Source: Gemmatimonas sp. | Lineage (GTDB): Bacteria; Gemmatimonadota; Gemmatimonadetes; Gemmatimonadales; Gemmatimonadaceae | NCBI GenBank assembly: GCA_011390885.1 | Contig: JAABRO010000011.1 | Coordinates: 213,555 to 277,554, forward strand | Length of the DNA: 64,000 nt | Direction: 5' to 3' | Shown here: piece after piece, positions 48,004 through 61,084 of the stretch | How the letters are laid out: the number at the start of each line of letters is the position of its first letter | How positions within the stretch are numbered: the stretch's first letter is position 1 | Made by a program: the position numbers and the translations under genes | Notes under the pieces: model-generated | The model's input: the letters and a program-made list of their open reading frames with translations, nothing else | Database searches by the model: none | What the model was told of the DNA's origin: nothing

Positions 48004-50706
48004 TCATCGTCCCGCCAGCACCTCCGCCATGCGCGGATCGTCGCGCAACGCCGCGAAGCACGGATCGACGCGCATGCGCGCGCGCGTCTGCACCGACGGC
48101 ACCTGCGTGATCTCCGTGAGCCACGCCAGCGCCGAGTCGCGCGCGCCGGCGCGGGCGGCGGCGCAGGCCACGGGATAGAGTTCAGACGCCCATGCACTGC
48201 CGCGCGCGGCGCCGGCCTCATCGGCGAGTCGCGCAACCGCGCGGATGGCGGTCGCGCGCGCCGCGACGTCACGGCCGGCGATGGCCTCGGCGATCGCGAC
48301 CTCGCGCAGCACCGCCGCGCTCGCCGTCGGCCGTGCCGCCTCGGCGGCCAGCGACACCAGCGCACTGTCCGCCCACGCGCGCGCAGTGGCCGTTTCCCCA
48401 CGCTGCACCAGCAGCTGCGCTCGCTGCAGCGCCCACTGGCCGCGGCCGCCGTCGAACGCGTCCACACCGATGCCGAGCAGCGCGCGCACGGCGGCCTCGT
48501 CGAGCAGCCATCCCGCCTGCGCGGCCATGACGAGCGCGGCGCGCCCCGGCGGCATCTCGCGCAGCATCGCGGCGAGCACCGTGCGCGCTCCGGCGGTGTC
48601 GCCGGCCGCGAGTTCCACCTCAAGGCGCGCCACCGCCGACTCCCCATTCGTCGGGGCGAGCGCGAGCGCGCGGTCGGCCGCGGCCCGCGCATCCGCGTAG
48701 CGACCGAGCGCGGCGAGCACGCGCGCCAGCGACCGCCACACCACCACGCTGCGCGGATCGATCGCACGCGCCCGCTCGAAGTGCGGCAACGCCTCCGCGG
48801 CGCGACCGAGACTCTCGTCGAGCAGCAGCGCGAGGTTGCCGGAGGCGCGCACATCGCCGGGATCGGCGCGCACGGCCGCTTCGAGTTCGCGCTGCGCGCC
48901 CGCCAGGTCACCCGCCACGAGGCGCAGCCAGGTGCCGATGGCCATGTGCCCGCGCGCGCCATCGGGATCGAGTGCGAGCACACGATCGGCCGCCTCGCGC
49001 GATGCCGCGGCGAGCGCGGGCGAGCGATCGCGTCCGTTCACGTAGAGCAGCACGCGGGCGCGCGCGAGCGCGACCCACGCCTCGACCAGCAGCGAATCGC
49101 GCGCCACCGCCTCCTCGAAGCGCGGGATCGCCAGCTGCTGCGCTGCCGGTCCGACATCGGCACCGAGTTGCACGGCCGCCTGCCCGCGCAGGTAGGCGTC
49201 GTAGGCGCGCGCGTCGCGCGAGGCCAGTTGCACCACGCGTGCGCGGTCGGTGCCGGTGACGGCGACCTCCATGGCGTCCACGACGCGGCCGGCGATCTCG
49301 CCCTGCACGCGCAGCAGGTCGGCACCCTGCGCGTCGAATGGTTCGCCCCAGCGGCTGCGCGGTGCGCCGTCACGCGGCACTTCCACGAGTTCGGGTCGCA
49401 CGAGCACGCGCCGGTCATCGCCGGCGCCGAGCACCTGAACGGTACCGGTGAGCAGCCACCGCACGCCCAGCTCCTCGGCCACCTCGCGCGGCGACTTGGT
49501 GGTGCCGCGGTACTGCACCGAGCTCGCGCGCGCGATCACCACGAGCTCGCGCACACCGGCCAGACGGCCGCGGATCTCGTCGGTGATCCCTTCGGTGAGG
49601 TAGATGTCGGCGCTGTCCCCCTGATGCTCGAAGGGGAGCACGGCCACGGAGGGCGAGGCCACTCGCGCCTCGGCGATAGCCGGTGCGTCGGTGCGCGCGG
49701 CGACGCGCTGCCACGCGGCGACAGCAACCAGCATCGCGATCGCACCGGCCGCGGCCGCCATCCAGGCGCGGCGACGACGCGCGGCGCGCGTGCGTTGCGC
49801 TGCGAGTGGCGAGCGCGGCAGCAGGGCGCCGTCGGCACTGCCGACGGAAGCGGCGAGCGTGTCGAGCAGCACCGTCGCGCTCGAGGGGCGGTGATCGGGG
49901 TGCTTGGCGAGACACAGCATCACGAGCGCGGCGAGCGCAGTCGGCACCGACGGCGCCACGTCGGCGAGCGACGGCGGCGGGTCGCTCAGGTGCGCCAGCA
50001 TGAGTTCGCGCGACGAGGCGCGATCGGAGAACGGATGCCGGCCGGCAAGCAGCTCCCACGCGAGCACGCCCCAGGCATAAATGTCTGCGGCCGTGTGCAC
50101 GTCGCGGCCGGCGGCCTGCTCGGGTGCCATGTAGCCCGGCGTGCCGGTGGCGAGGCCGGCGCTCGCGTGCGACGCGTCGTTGCCCACGGGAAGGAAGGCG
50201 CGCGCCTCGCTCACCGCGCGCGCGATGCCGAAGTCGCTCACCAGTGCGCCGCGTCCGGCGAGCAGGATGTTCTCGGGCTTGATGTCGCGGTGCACCACGC
50301 CGCGCGCGTGCGCGTACTCGAGGGCACGCGCCACGTCGCGCAGGATGGCCACGCTCTCGGCCAGCGGGAGCGGGCCCTGCGCGGCGGGACGCGCGAGCAG
50401 GTGCGCGCGCAGCGAGTCGCCCTCCACGAAGGGCATGGTGTAGAACGGCAACCCTTCGGTCGTCGTCCCGGCTGCGAGCAGGGGCACGATGTGCGGGTCC
50501 TGCAGCGCGGCGGCAAGCGCGATCTCGCGCGCGAAGCGGTCCGCCGAGAGCCCCTGCGCGAGTTCGGCCGGCAGCACCTTCACGACGACGCGGCGATTGA
50601 GCGCGACCTCCGTGGCGAGGAAGACGCGCGCCATGCCGCCGCCCCCGAGTTCACGCTCGAGGGCGTAGGCGGTGCCGAGTGAGGGCAGATCGGCCGAGCG
50701 TGTCAC
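48004..50706 (-). CDS. Ser/Thr protein kinase with TolB/FlgO-like and TPR regions (kinase 1)
   Basis: 900 residues. N-terminal PknB-type kinase (about 14-280): Gly-rich loop 'ELGGGGMARVF', Lys43 in VVVKVL, 'VVHRDIKPENIL', 'VSDFGIA' and 'YMAPEQA', all catalytic residues present. One membrane helix (about 310-330, 'WMAAAAGAIAMLVAVAAW') separates it from an external part: a TolB/FlgO-like segment ('SVAVLPFEHQGDSADIYLTEGITDEIRGRL') and TPR-type helical pairs to the end. Transmembrane kinases of this layout sense extracytoplasmic signals. The GTG at 50706 overlaps the kinase 2 stop (GTGA), which also fixes the start. Confidence 0.9.
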   Translation of the reverse strand: MTRSADLPSLGTAYALERELGGGGMARVFLATEVALNRRVVVKVLPAELAQGLSADRFAREIALAAALQDPHIVPLLAAGTTTEGLPFYTMPFVEGDSLRAHLLARPAAQGPLPLAESVAILRDVARALEYAHARGVVHRDIKPENILLAGRGALVSDFGIARAVSEARAFLPVGNDASHASAGLATGTPGYMAPEQAAGRDVHTAADIYAWGVLAWELLAGRHPFSDRASSRELMLAHLSDPPPSLADVAPSVPTALAALVMLCLAKHPDHRPSSATVLLDTLAASVGSADGALLPRSPLAAQRTRAARRRRAWMAAAAGAIAMLVAVAAWQRVAARTDAPAIAEARVASPSVAVLPFEHQGDSADIYLTEGITDEIRGRLAGVRELVVIARASSVQYRGTTKSPREVAEELGVRWLLTGTVQVLGAGDDRRVLVRPELVEVPRDGAPRSRWGEPFDAQGADLLRVQGEIAGRVVDAMEVAVTGTDRARVVQLASRDARAYDAYLRGQAAVQLGADVGPAAQQLAIPRFEEAVARDSLLVEAWVALARARVLLYVNGRDRSPALAAASREAADRVLALDPDGARGHMAIGTWLRLVAGDLAGAQRELEAAVRADPGDVRASGNLALLLDESLGRAAEALPHFERARAIDPRSVVVWRSLARVLAALGRYADARAAADRALALAPTNGESAVARLEVELAAGDTAGARTVLAAMLREMPPGRAALVMAAQAGWLLDEAAVRALLGIGVDAFDGGRGQWALQRAQLLVQRGETATARAWADSALVSLAAEAARPTASAAVLREVAIAEAIAGRDVAARATAIRAVARLADEAGAARGSAWASELYPVACAAARAGARDSALAWLTEITQVPSVQTRARMRVDPCFAALRDDPRMAEVLAGR

Positions 50707-53392
50707 CGCGGTGGCATTCCGGCGAGCGCGCGGAAGCGCGGGTCGTCGCGGAGGTTGGCGAACGTCGGGTCGACGGCGAGGCGTGGGCCGCGGATCCCCA
50801 CCGCCGCCAGCGCGGGATCGCCGAGCCATGCGATGGCGCTGTCGCGTACGCCGGCGACGGCGAGCGCGGCGGCGAGGTCCGCGATCGTCAAGGCGTACGT
50901 CGTGCCGGACCCTCTTCGCTCCATGCGAAGCGCCGCCCGCGCGCGAATGGCCGCTGCGAGCGTCTCTTCGGGCCGGCCTGCGAATGCCTCGGCGATCGCG
51001 AGATCCACCAGCACGCGCGCTCCCGACCCTTCCCCCGCCGCATCTGGCTGCAGCAGACGCCGTGCCGAATCTCCCCAAGCACGGGAGCCAGCGCGGTCCC
51101 CACCGTAACGAAGCAGGATGGCGCGGTTTACCGCCCACTCGGCGCGGTCCGTACCCGTCGCGGACGCATCGAGTGCCAGCAGGCGGGTCAGGGTCGGACC
51201 ATCCAGCAGCCATCCATAGTTCACGCCGAACAGGACGGCACTCGCCTCATCCGTCACGGTCGGGACGAGTTGGCGGAGCAGCGCGCGTGCGGCGGCCGTG
51301 TCACCCGCCGCGATTTCGACTTGCACCCGACTGTCCACGATGCTGGCGCTTCCAGGCAGCAGTTCCAGAGCGCGGTCGGCAGCGACCCGAGCTTCGGCCA
51401 ACCGGCCAGCCGCGCGGAGCGCCTGCGACAAACTGAGGAACGTGCTCGCATTGCCCGGGTCCAGCGCTGCGGCCTTCGTGAAATGGGGCACGGCCTCCTC
51501 GCTCCGTCCGAGACTCTGCATGAGCAGCAGCCCGAGATTGCCAGCGAAGCGGTAGTCACCTGGCGCAACGCGCGCCCCGCGCTCCAGCACCACGCGAGTG
51601 GCCTCGTAGTCCCGCGCAATCCCCCGCGCGTGGTACGACCGCGCAAGCAAGGCCTGCGGCGAACCGGGTGCCAGCTGCTCGACCCGCTCGACAGCCTCCT
51701 CTGCCTGGGCAATCAGCGCCGGATCGTTCGCACGCCCGTTCAGCACCCGAAGTGTTCTCACAAACGCGACACCCAGCCACGCGTCCACGAAGGTCGGGTC
51801 ACGCTGCACGGCCTCCTCGAAATACGGGGTCGCGCGCTCGAGCGCCGGCAGTCGCGGGTTCGCGCCCCATTCCGTCGCGGCGCGTCCACGCAGGTACGCA
51901 TCGTACGCCGCCGGATCGGTGGTGGGCACCGCGATGGTGCGAGCGCGATCGGCCCCCGCGAGCTTCACCTCCATCGCGTCGACCACGCGGCCGGCGATGT
52001 CGCCCTGCAGCCGCAGCGCGTCGGCGCCTTCGGCATCGAACGGCTCGCCCCAGCGCGTGCGAGGCTGGCCATCGGCGCCCACCTCCACGAGCTCCGGACG
52101 CACGATCACGCGGCGCGTGTCACCGCTGCCCGAGATCTGCACGGTGGCCGTGAGCAACCAGCGCACGCCGAGCTCTTCGGCGATCTCGCGCGGCGACTTG
52201 GTGGTGCCGCGGTACTGCACCGAACTGCCGCGCGCGATCACGGCGAGGTCACGCACGCCAGCCAGACGGCCACGCAGTTCGTCGGAGAGTCCTTCGGTGA
52301 TGTAGGCGTCGGCCGTGTCCCCCTGATGTTCGAAGGGGAGCACCGCGAGACCGGGCGTGGCATTGGCCGCAGCCGCGCCGGCCGCGGGCGTTGTGTCGGC
52401 CCCATCGCCGTCACGCCCCGCCAACCAGGCACCGCCGGCGAGCACCAGCACCAGCGCCGCTGCGGCGATCCCCATCGTGCGCCCGCGCCCCGCCGCGGCC
52501 ACCGACGCGCGCGTACCCGACGTGGCGCCGAGCGCCGACGTCGCCCCGCCGAGTGCCGCGAGCACGGCGTCCGCATCGGCGGGACGCTCGGCGGGCGCCT
52601 TGGCCAGGCAGCGCATGATCAGCGCACCGAGTGCGGGCGGCAGCCCGGGACGCACCTCGTCCAGCGGCTTCGGCAGTTCCGACAGCTGCGCCGCCACGAG
52701 CTGCGCGGCGCTCGTGCGCGACGCGAACGGATGCGCGCCGGCGAGCAACTCGTACGCCACCATGCCCCAGGCGTACAGGTCGGCGCGGTGATCGGTGGCG
52801 TCGCCTACTGCCTGCTCCGGCGCCATGTACGCCGGCGTGCCCAGCGACATCCCCACCGACGTGAGCGTGCCGCCCACCGGCTGCTCCGCCGTGTGGGTGC
52901 GCGCGGCGGTGAGCGCCTTGGCAATGCCGAAGTCGGCCACCACCGCGCTGCGCCCGCTGAGCAGCACGTTCTCCGGCTTGATGTCGCGGTGCACGATGCC
53001 ACGCGCGTGCGCGTACTCCAGCGCCTCGGCGATGTCACGCAGAATGCGCAGCGCCTCCTCGAGCGGCACCGATCCCTGCTGCATCCGCGCACGCAGCGAC
53101 TCGCCCTCCACGAAGGGCATTGTGAAGAAGGGGAGCCCCTCGCCCGTGGTCCCGGTGGCGTGCACGGGCACGATGTGCGGGTCCTGCAACGCGGCGGCGA
53201 GCGCGATCTCGCGCGCGAAGCGCTCGGCCGAGAGCCCCTCGGCGAGCGCGCGGCCGAGCACCTTCACGACGACGCGGCGGTTGAGGGCGACTTCCGTCGC
53301 GACGAAGACGCGCGACATGCCGCCACCGCCGAGTTCGCGCTCGATGCGATAGGCGTCGCCGAGGGTGGGCATGGCGTCTTGGCCTCCCGTCG

Positions 53393-53396
<4 letters not shown>
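50703..53396 (-). CDS. Ser/Thr protein kinase with TolB/FlgO-like and TPR regions (kinase 2)
   Basis: 897 residues; same architecture as kinase 1: kinase domain with 'ELGGGGMSRVF', the VVVKVL lysine, 'IVHRDIKPENVL', 'VADFGIA', 'YMAPEQA'; a membrane helix ('MGIAAAALVLVLAGGAWLA'); a TolB/FlgO-like domain ('LAVLPFEHQGDTADAYITEGLSDEL'); and a TPR region. The GTG at 53396 overlaps the kinase 3 stop; an ATG at 53372 with GGGAGG upstream is an alternative that loses eight residues. Its kinase and TolB-like parts are closer to kinases 1 and 3 than its TPR part is, as expected for tandem duplicates whose sensors diverged. Confidence 0.9.
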
Positions 53397-56134
<2,738 letters not shown>

Positions 56135-56402
56135 GCGGCGGATGGCGGGCGTGGTGCTCACGGTGCGCGGGAAAGGACTCCGCGGTCGTGCGGATATTAT
56201 GCGTCCGCGCGCGATCCGTCGAACCGGTCTTCCGTGGTGATGCAGGCAGCAGGCCGGCACCTCGATTCGGCCCGAAGCCCGCCCCATCGGCATCGCCCTG
56301 TCGGGGCGACAACGCGGCCGCTATGCTTTTGCGCGCCGACTCGTCCACGGGCGGCGTCATGCCGGCTGGCCACGACATCCACCGCCCTCGAGGGTGCGTC
56401 CG

Positions 56403-57530
56403 ATGCAACGCAGGCGTTTCGTCGTGTTCCTGCTCGCACTCGCATGTGCGCACGTGCCCTCACTGCGTGCCCAGGCCCCCTGCCCGCCCGGCGACATCAG
56501 CCAGCATGCGGGCGCGTGGCGCCCTCGACCATTCGCGAAGGCCACCGCGACGCACCGAGCCGCCGCGGGCTCGTACAACCGCGCCACCGCCGACCGCACG
56601 CTCGACACGATCCTCGCGCTGTTCCGCGCCGCGTACCCGCAACCCACCGGCACCAACGCGTACTTCGATCGGGACCTCACGTTCTCCACGCCCGAGCGTG
56701 GACGGCCGTTCGGCTACGCCTTGTCACTGGCGTTCAGTGGCTTCTACTGCACGGCGGCCGGGCGGATCGCCGAGTACGGCGAAAGCGGCGTGTTCGTGAA
56801 CGTGGAGGTGAACCGCTTCGAGAGCGCGGGACTGCTCATGGCGGCCTCCGCGCCGTCCATGAACACGTCCGATGGCGAGCACCGCTTCAACGCCGCCGAC
56901 GACGACGCTGATCAGTACACCATCGGCGGACAGCGCGTCTTCCTGATGCCGAAGGCGTCCGGCACGCTGCGCGGCGCGGATCATTACACCAAGAACGAGT
57001 ACTCGCGCGACGACGACCCGCCGGACTGGCAGTGGTTCGTCATCCGCAAGGCCGACGTGCCGCTCATCCTCCCCGTGACGCGCCGCGCGTACGTGCAGCA
57101 GTTCCGGAGTGAGCTCCAGGACTACACGCAGCGCGAGATCGCGAAGCTGCTGCAGGCCGCGCGGTCGGGCGAGAACTCGGCTACCGCGTACGTTCCCGTC
57201 CTCGCGCGCGGCCAGGCCGCGTACCTGCAGGCGGTCGACGATTACCTCGCCCAGGCGGACGCCGCGGAACTCGCACGGCCCGTGTCCGAGCCGCTGATGT
57301 TCCTCGCCCGCGATCCCGACAAGCCGTCGCTGCGCTTCGCGGATGGCGATCGCATCATGGCGACGCTGAACCCGGCGTACATGGACCCGTCGCTGCCGGC
57401 CCATGTGCCGCAGTTCATCGTGATCCAGCTCTCCGCGCGAGCGACACGTCATGCATACGAGGCGAATGTCCGCGAGCGGATCATGACGGGGCTCGACGTC
57501 GACGCACTGAAGGCGTTGCTCGACCGATAG
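56403..57530 (+). CDS. secreted protein of unknown function
   Basis: 375 residues. Signal peptide 'RRRFVVFLLALACAHVPSLRAQA'. The mature part begins with a Cys-containing segment (PCPPGDISQH) and has a repeated aromatic character ('NAYFDRDLTFSTPERGRPFGYALSLAFSGFYC', 'ADHYTKNEYSRDDDPPDWQWFVIRKADVPLILPVTRRAYVQ'-type). No enzyme family recognised. ATG at 56403; a GTG three codons earlier is possible. Ends 126 bases before the SDR gene. Confidence 0.72.
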   Translation: MQRRRFVVFLLALACAHVPSLRAQAPCPPGDISQHAGAWRPRPFAKATATHRAAAGSYNRATADRTLDTILALFRAAYPQPTGTNAYFDRDLTFSTPERGRPFGYALSLAFSGFYCTAAGRIAEYGESGVFVNVEVNRFESAGLLMAASAPSMNTSDGEHRFNAADDDADQYTIGGQRVFLMPKASGTLRGADHYTKNEYSRDDDPPDWQWFVIRKADVPLILPVTRRAYVQQFRSELQDYTQREIAKLLQAARSGENSATAYVPVLARGQAAYLQAVDDYLAQADAAELARPVSEPLMFLARDPDKPSLRFADGDRIMATLNPAYMDPSLPAHVPQFIVIQLSARATRHAYEANVRERIMTGLDVDALKALLDR

Positions 57531-57656
57531 GGGCACCGGGATGAGGCGACAAGGCCACACCCTTGCCTCCCCCCGCGGGCGACGCCGTAGTTTACTGTGT
57601 GAGCACGCGACGCCGCGTCTTGTGACGGACTGCCAGGACCACTGCGGAGGAAGAGC

Positions 57657-58427
57657 ATGCCTCGCCTCGAGAACAAGCGCGCCATCGTCACCGGTGGCGC
57701 CGTGGGCATCGGCCGCGCCTGCGTGCAGCGCATGGCGCAAGCGGGCGCGAAGGTCGCCATCTTCGATGTGCTCGACACCGACGGACGCGAACTCGCCGAC
57801 ACCCTGACCGCGCTCGACCACACCGTGATCTTTCGGCACGTGGACGTGACCGACGAGGGCGCCATGCAGCGCGCCATCGACGACGTCGCGGCCACCTTCG
57901 GCGGGCTCGACGTGCTCGTGAACAACGCCGGCATCTCCGGCACCCCCAGTCCGGTCGATCAGGTCACCGAAGCCGACTGGGATCGCGTGCAGGCCGTCAA
58001 CGTGAAGGGCGTCTTCTTCGGCACGAAGCACGCCATTCCGCATCTGCGCGCGGCGGGCGGCGGCTCGATCATCAACCTGTCGTCCATCGCCGGGCTCATC
58101 GGCGTGGGCGGACTGGCGCCGTATCACGCCTCCAAGGGCGCGGTGCGCCTCATGAGCAAGAACGACGCGATCACCTACGCCGCCGAGCGCATTCGTGTGA
58201 ACTCGATCCATCCGGCGTACATCTGGACGCCGATGGTCGAGAATCACCTGCGCGCCACCGCCCCCGATCTCGAGGCCGCGAAGGCCGCCGCCGGCGCCGT
58301 GCATCCCGTGGGACACATGGGCGAACCCGACGACATCGCGTGGGGCGTGGTCTACCTCGCGTCCGACGAGGCGAAGTTCGTCACCGGGACGGAGCTCGTG
58401 ATCGACGGCGGCTACACGGCGCACTGA
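57657..58427 (+). CDS. short-chain dehydrogenase/reductase
   Basis: 256 residues, classical SDR with all catalytic residues: 'GGAVGIG' cofactor loop, 'NNAGISG', catalytic Ser in 'INLSSIAG', and Tyr-x3-Lys as YHASK. The C-terminal 'GEPDDIAWGVVYLASDEAKFVTGTELVIDGGYT' is standard. The Asp at the end of strand 2 ('AIFDVLD') suggests NAD(H) preference. Strong Shine-Dalgarno (GGAGGA) six bases before the ATG. Followed after one base by the ATPase gene (GTG 58429), so the two are co-transcribed; substrate unknown. Confidence 0.92.
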   Translation: MPRLENKRAIVTGGAVGIGRACVQRMAQAGAKVAIFDVLDTDGRELADTLTALDHTVIFRHVDVTDEGAMQRAIDDVAATFGGLDVLVNNAGISGTPSPVDQVTEADWDRVQAVNVKGVFFGTKHAIPHLRAAGGGSIINLSSIAGLIGVGGLAPYHASKGAVRLMSKNDAITYAAERIRVNSIHPAYIWTPMVENHLRATAPDLEAAKAAAGAVHPVGHMGEPDDIAWGVVYLASDEAKFVTGTELVIDGGYTAH

Positions 58428-58428
58428 C

Positions 58429-61053
58429 GTGACGCTCACCGCCCCGCACGCCCGCTCCGCCGACGCTTGCCTCACCGCGCTCGAGAGCGTCGCGGAGGGG
58501 CTGACCGGGGCCGAGGCCGCACGTCGACTCGCCCAGCACGGCCCGAACCGACTGCCGGAGGTGCACGCGCGCGGGCCGCTGCTGCGGTTTCTCGTGCAGT
58601 TCCACAACGTGCTCATCTACGTGCTGCTGGGCGCGGCCGCCGTGACGGCCGCGCTGCAGCACTGGGTGGACACGGGCGTGATCCTGGCCGTCGTGCTCGC
58701 CAACGCGATCATCGGCTACGTGCAGGAGGGGAAGGCGGAGTCGGCGATGGCCGCGATCCGTGGCATGCTCGCCCCGCGTGCTGCCGTGCGACGCGACGGA
58801 CGGCGCACCACGATCGACGGCGCCGACCTCGTGCCCGGCGACATCGTGCTGCTCGAAGCCGGCGACAAGGTGCCGGCCGACCTCCGCATCATCGACGCGC
58901 GCGGACTCGGCGCGCAGGAGGCGATCCTCACCGGCGAGTCGGTGCCGGTCGAGAAGACCGTGGAGTCGGTGGCAGACGACGCGCCGCTGGGCGACCGGCG
59001 ATCGATGCTCTGGTCCGGCACGCTGATCACGCAGGGCACGGCCGTGGGCGTGGTCGTGGCCACCGGGCAGGCCACGGAGATCGGACGCATCGGCGGCCTG
59101 CTCGAAGGCGTCGAGCAGCTCACCACGCCGCTCGTGGCGAAGATGGATCACTTCGCGCGCTGGCTGACGTTCCTGATCCTGCTCGTCTCCGCGCTGCTGC
59201 TCGTCTACGGCTACTTCGTGGACCACTACGACTTCGGCGACATGTTCATGGCCGTCGTCGGCATCGCCGTCGCCGCGATCCCGGAAGGCCTGCCCGCGGT
59301 CATGACGATCACGCTCGCCATCGGCGTGCAGGCCATGGCGCGTCGTCACGCCATCGTGCGCCGCCTGCCCGCGATCGAATCGATCGGCTCGGTGTCGGTG
59401 ATCTGCTCCGACAAGACCGGCACGCTCACGCGCAACGAGATGGTGGTGGTGGTCGCCGAAACGCCAGCGGGCGTGTTCACCATCGGTGGTGACGGCTACG
59501 CGCCCCACGGCGAGATCAGTCCGGCGGGCGACCTGTCACGGCTCGGGCGCGCCGCCGCCCAGTGCAACGACGCGTCCCTGCACGACCGCGACGGCACGTG
59601 GCTCGTGGAGGGCGATCCGATGGAGGGCGCGCTGCTCGCCTTCGCCGGCAAGGCGGGGGGCGATCACTCGGCGCGCCGACTCGACGCGATCCCCTTCGAC
59701 AGCCGGCATCGCTACATGGCCGTGCTCACGCAGGGCGTGGACGCACGGGAGACGCATGTGAAGGGCGCGCCGGAGCGCATCCTGCGCATGTGCCGCGACA
59801 TCGACGAACGCGACTGGCATGACCGCGCCGATGCGATGGCCCGGCAGGGGCTTCGTGTGCTGGCGCTCGCCTCGCGCGCCGAAGCGGGTGATCGGATCGA
59901 GGCGGCATCACTCGACGGCAGTCTCACCTTCCTCGGCCTCGTGGGCCTCATCGACCCGCCTCGCCCGGAGGCCATTGCCGCCGTCGCCACGTGCCGCGCC
60001 GCCGGAATCCGCGTGAAGATGATCACCGGCGACCATGCGGGCACCGCGGCGGCGATCGCCGAGCAGATCGGCCTGGAGCACCCCTCAGGCGTCCTCACCG
60101 GTGCCGAGCTCGATGACCTCGACGAGGCACAGCTCGCACTCGAGGTGGCCAATGTGGACGTGTTCGCGCGGACCAGTCCCGAGCACAAGCTGCGCCTCGT
60201 GATGGCGCTGCAGGCCAACGGCCTGTCGGTGGCCATGACGGGGGACGGCGTGAACGACGCGCCTGCGCTCAAGCGCGCCGACGCCGGCATTGCGATGGGG
60301 CTGCGAGGCTCGGAGGCCGCGAAGGAGGCGGCCGACCTCGTGCTCGCCGACGACAACTTCGCAAGCATTGCCGCCGCCGTGCGCGAGGGGCGCACCGTGT
60401 ACGACAATCTCACCAAGGTGATCAGCTGGACACTGCCCACGAACGCGGGCGAGTCCCTCACCATCATCGTTGCGCTGCTGCTCGGGCTCTCACTGCCCGT
60501 CACGGCGGTGCAGATCCTCTGGATCAACCTCATCACCGCCAGCACGCTCGGCCTCGCGCTGGCCTTCGAGCCCACCGAACCGCACACCATGGCGCGTCCG
60601 CCACGACCGCGCGATGCACCGATTCTCTCGGGCGCCCTGGTGTGGCACGTGCTCTTCGTGAGCGTGCTCTTTCTCGCCGCCGTGTTCGGCGTGTTCGCGT
60701 ATGCCGTCGACCGGGGCTATCCACTTGCGCTCGCGCAAACGATGGCGATGAACACCCTGATCGTGCTCGAGATCTTTCATCTCTTCTTCATTCGCAACAT
60801 CCACGGCGCGTCCCTCACCTGGGACACCGTGAAGGGCACGAAGGTCGTGTGGCTCGTGGTACTCGTGATCACGGTCGCACAGTTCGCCGTGACCTACGTG
60901 CCGTGGCTGCAGACGATGCTGGGGACGCAGTCCGTCGCGCTCATGGACGGGGTATTGATCGTGGCCGTCGGTGTCGCCTTCTTTGCCCTGATCGAAATCG
61001 AGAAGCAGATTCGGCTCGGGCTGAACAGCCGCGGCGCAGCGACGTCTCGCTGA
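58429..61053 (+). CDS. P2-type cation-transporting ATPase
   Basis: 874 residues. P-type ATPase of the Ca2+/Na+-like group: N-terminal cation-ATPase domain ('GLTGAEAARRLAQHGPNRLPE'), 'ILTGESVPVEK' (actuator), 'AIPEGLPAVM' (ion-binding helix of P2 pumps), phosphorylated Asp328 in 'CSDKTGTLT', 'KGAPERIL' (nucleotide-binding), 'TGDGVNDAPALKRADAGIAMG' and about ten membrane helices. The exact ion (Ca2+, Na+/K+ or other) is not decided by these motifs. GTG at 58429 directly follows the SDR gene. Probably in one operon with the downstream CBS protein. Confidence 0.92.
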   Translation: MTLTAPHARSADACLTALESVAEGLTGAEAARRLAQHGPNRLPEVHARGPLLRFLVQFHNVLIYVLLGAAAVTAALQHWVDTGVILAVVLANAIIGYVQEGKAESAMAAIRGMLAPRAAVRRDGRRTTIDGADLVPGDIVLLEAGDKVPADLRIIDARGLGAQEAILTGESVPVEKTVESVADDAPLGDRRSMLWSGTLITQGTAVGVVVATGQATEIGRIGGLLEGVEQLTTPLVAKMDHFARWLTFLILLVSALLLVYGYFVDHYDFGDMFMAVVGIAVAAIPEGLPAVMTITLAIGVQAMARRHAIVRRLPAIESIGSVSVICSDKTGTLTRNEMVVVVAETPAGVFTIGGDGYAPHGEISPAGDLSRLGRAAAQCNDASLHDRDGTWLVEGDPMEGALLAFAGKAGGDHSARRLDAIPFDSRHRYMAVLTQGVDARETHVKGAPERILRMCRDIDERDWHDRADAMARQGLRVLALASRAEAGDRIEAASLDGSLTFLGLVGLIDPPRPEAIAAVATCRAAGIRVKMITGDHAGTAAAIAEQIGLEHPSGVLTGAELDDLDEAQLALEVANVDVFARTSPEHKLRLVMALQANGLSVAMTGDGVNDAPALKRADAGIAMGLRGSEAAKEAADLVLADDNFASIAAAVREGRTVYDNLTKVISWTLPTNAGESLTIIVALLLGLSLPVTAVQILWINLITASTLGLALAFEPTEPHTMARPPRPRDAPILSGALVWHVLFVSVLFLAAVFGVFAYAVDRGYPLALAQTMAMNTLIVLEIFHLFFIRNIHGASLTWDTVKGTKVVWLVVLVITVAQFAVTYVPWLQTMLGTQSVALMDGVLIVAVGVAFFALIEIEKQIRLGLNSRGAATSR

Positions 61054-61084
61054 CGTCGTCCCGCATTCCTTCATCCATCTCGCC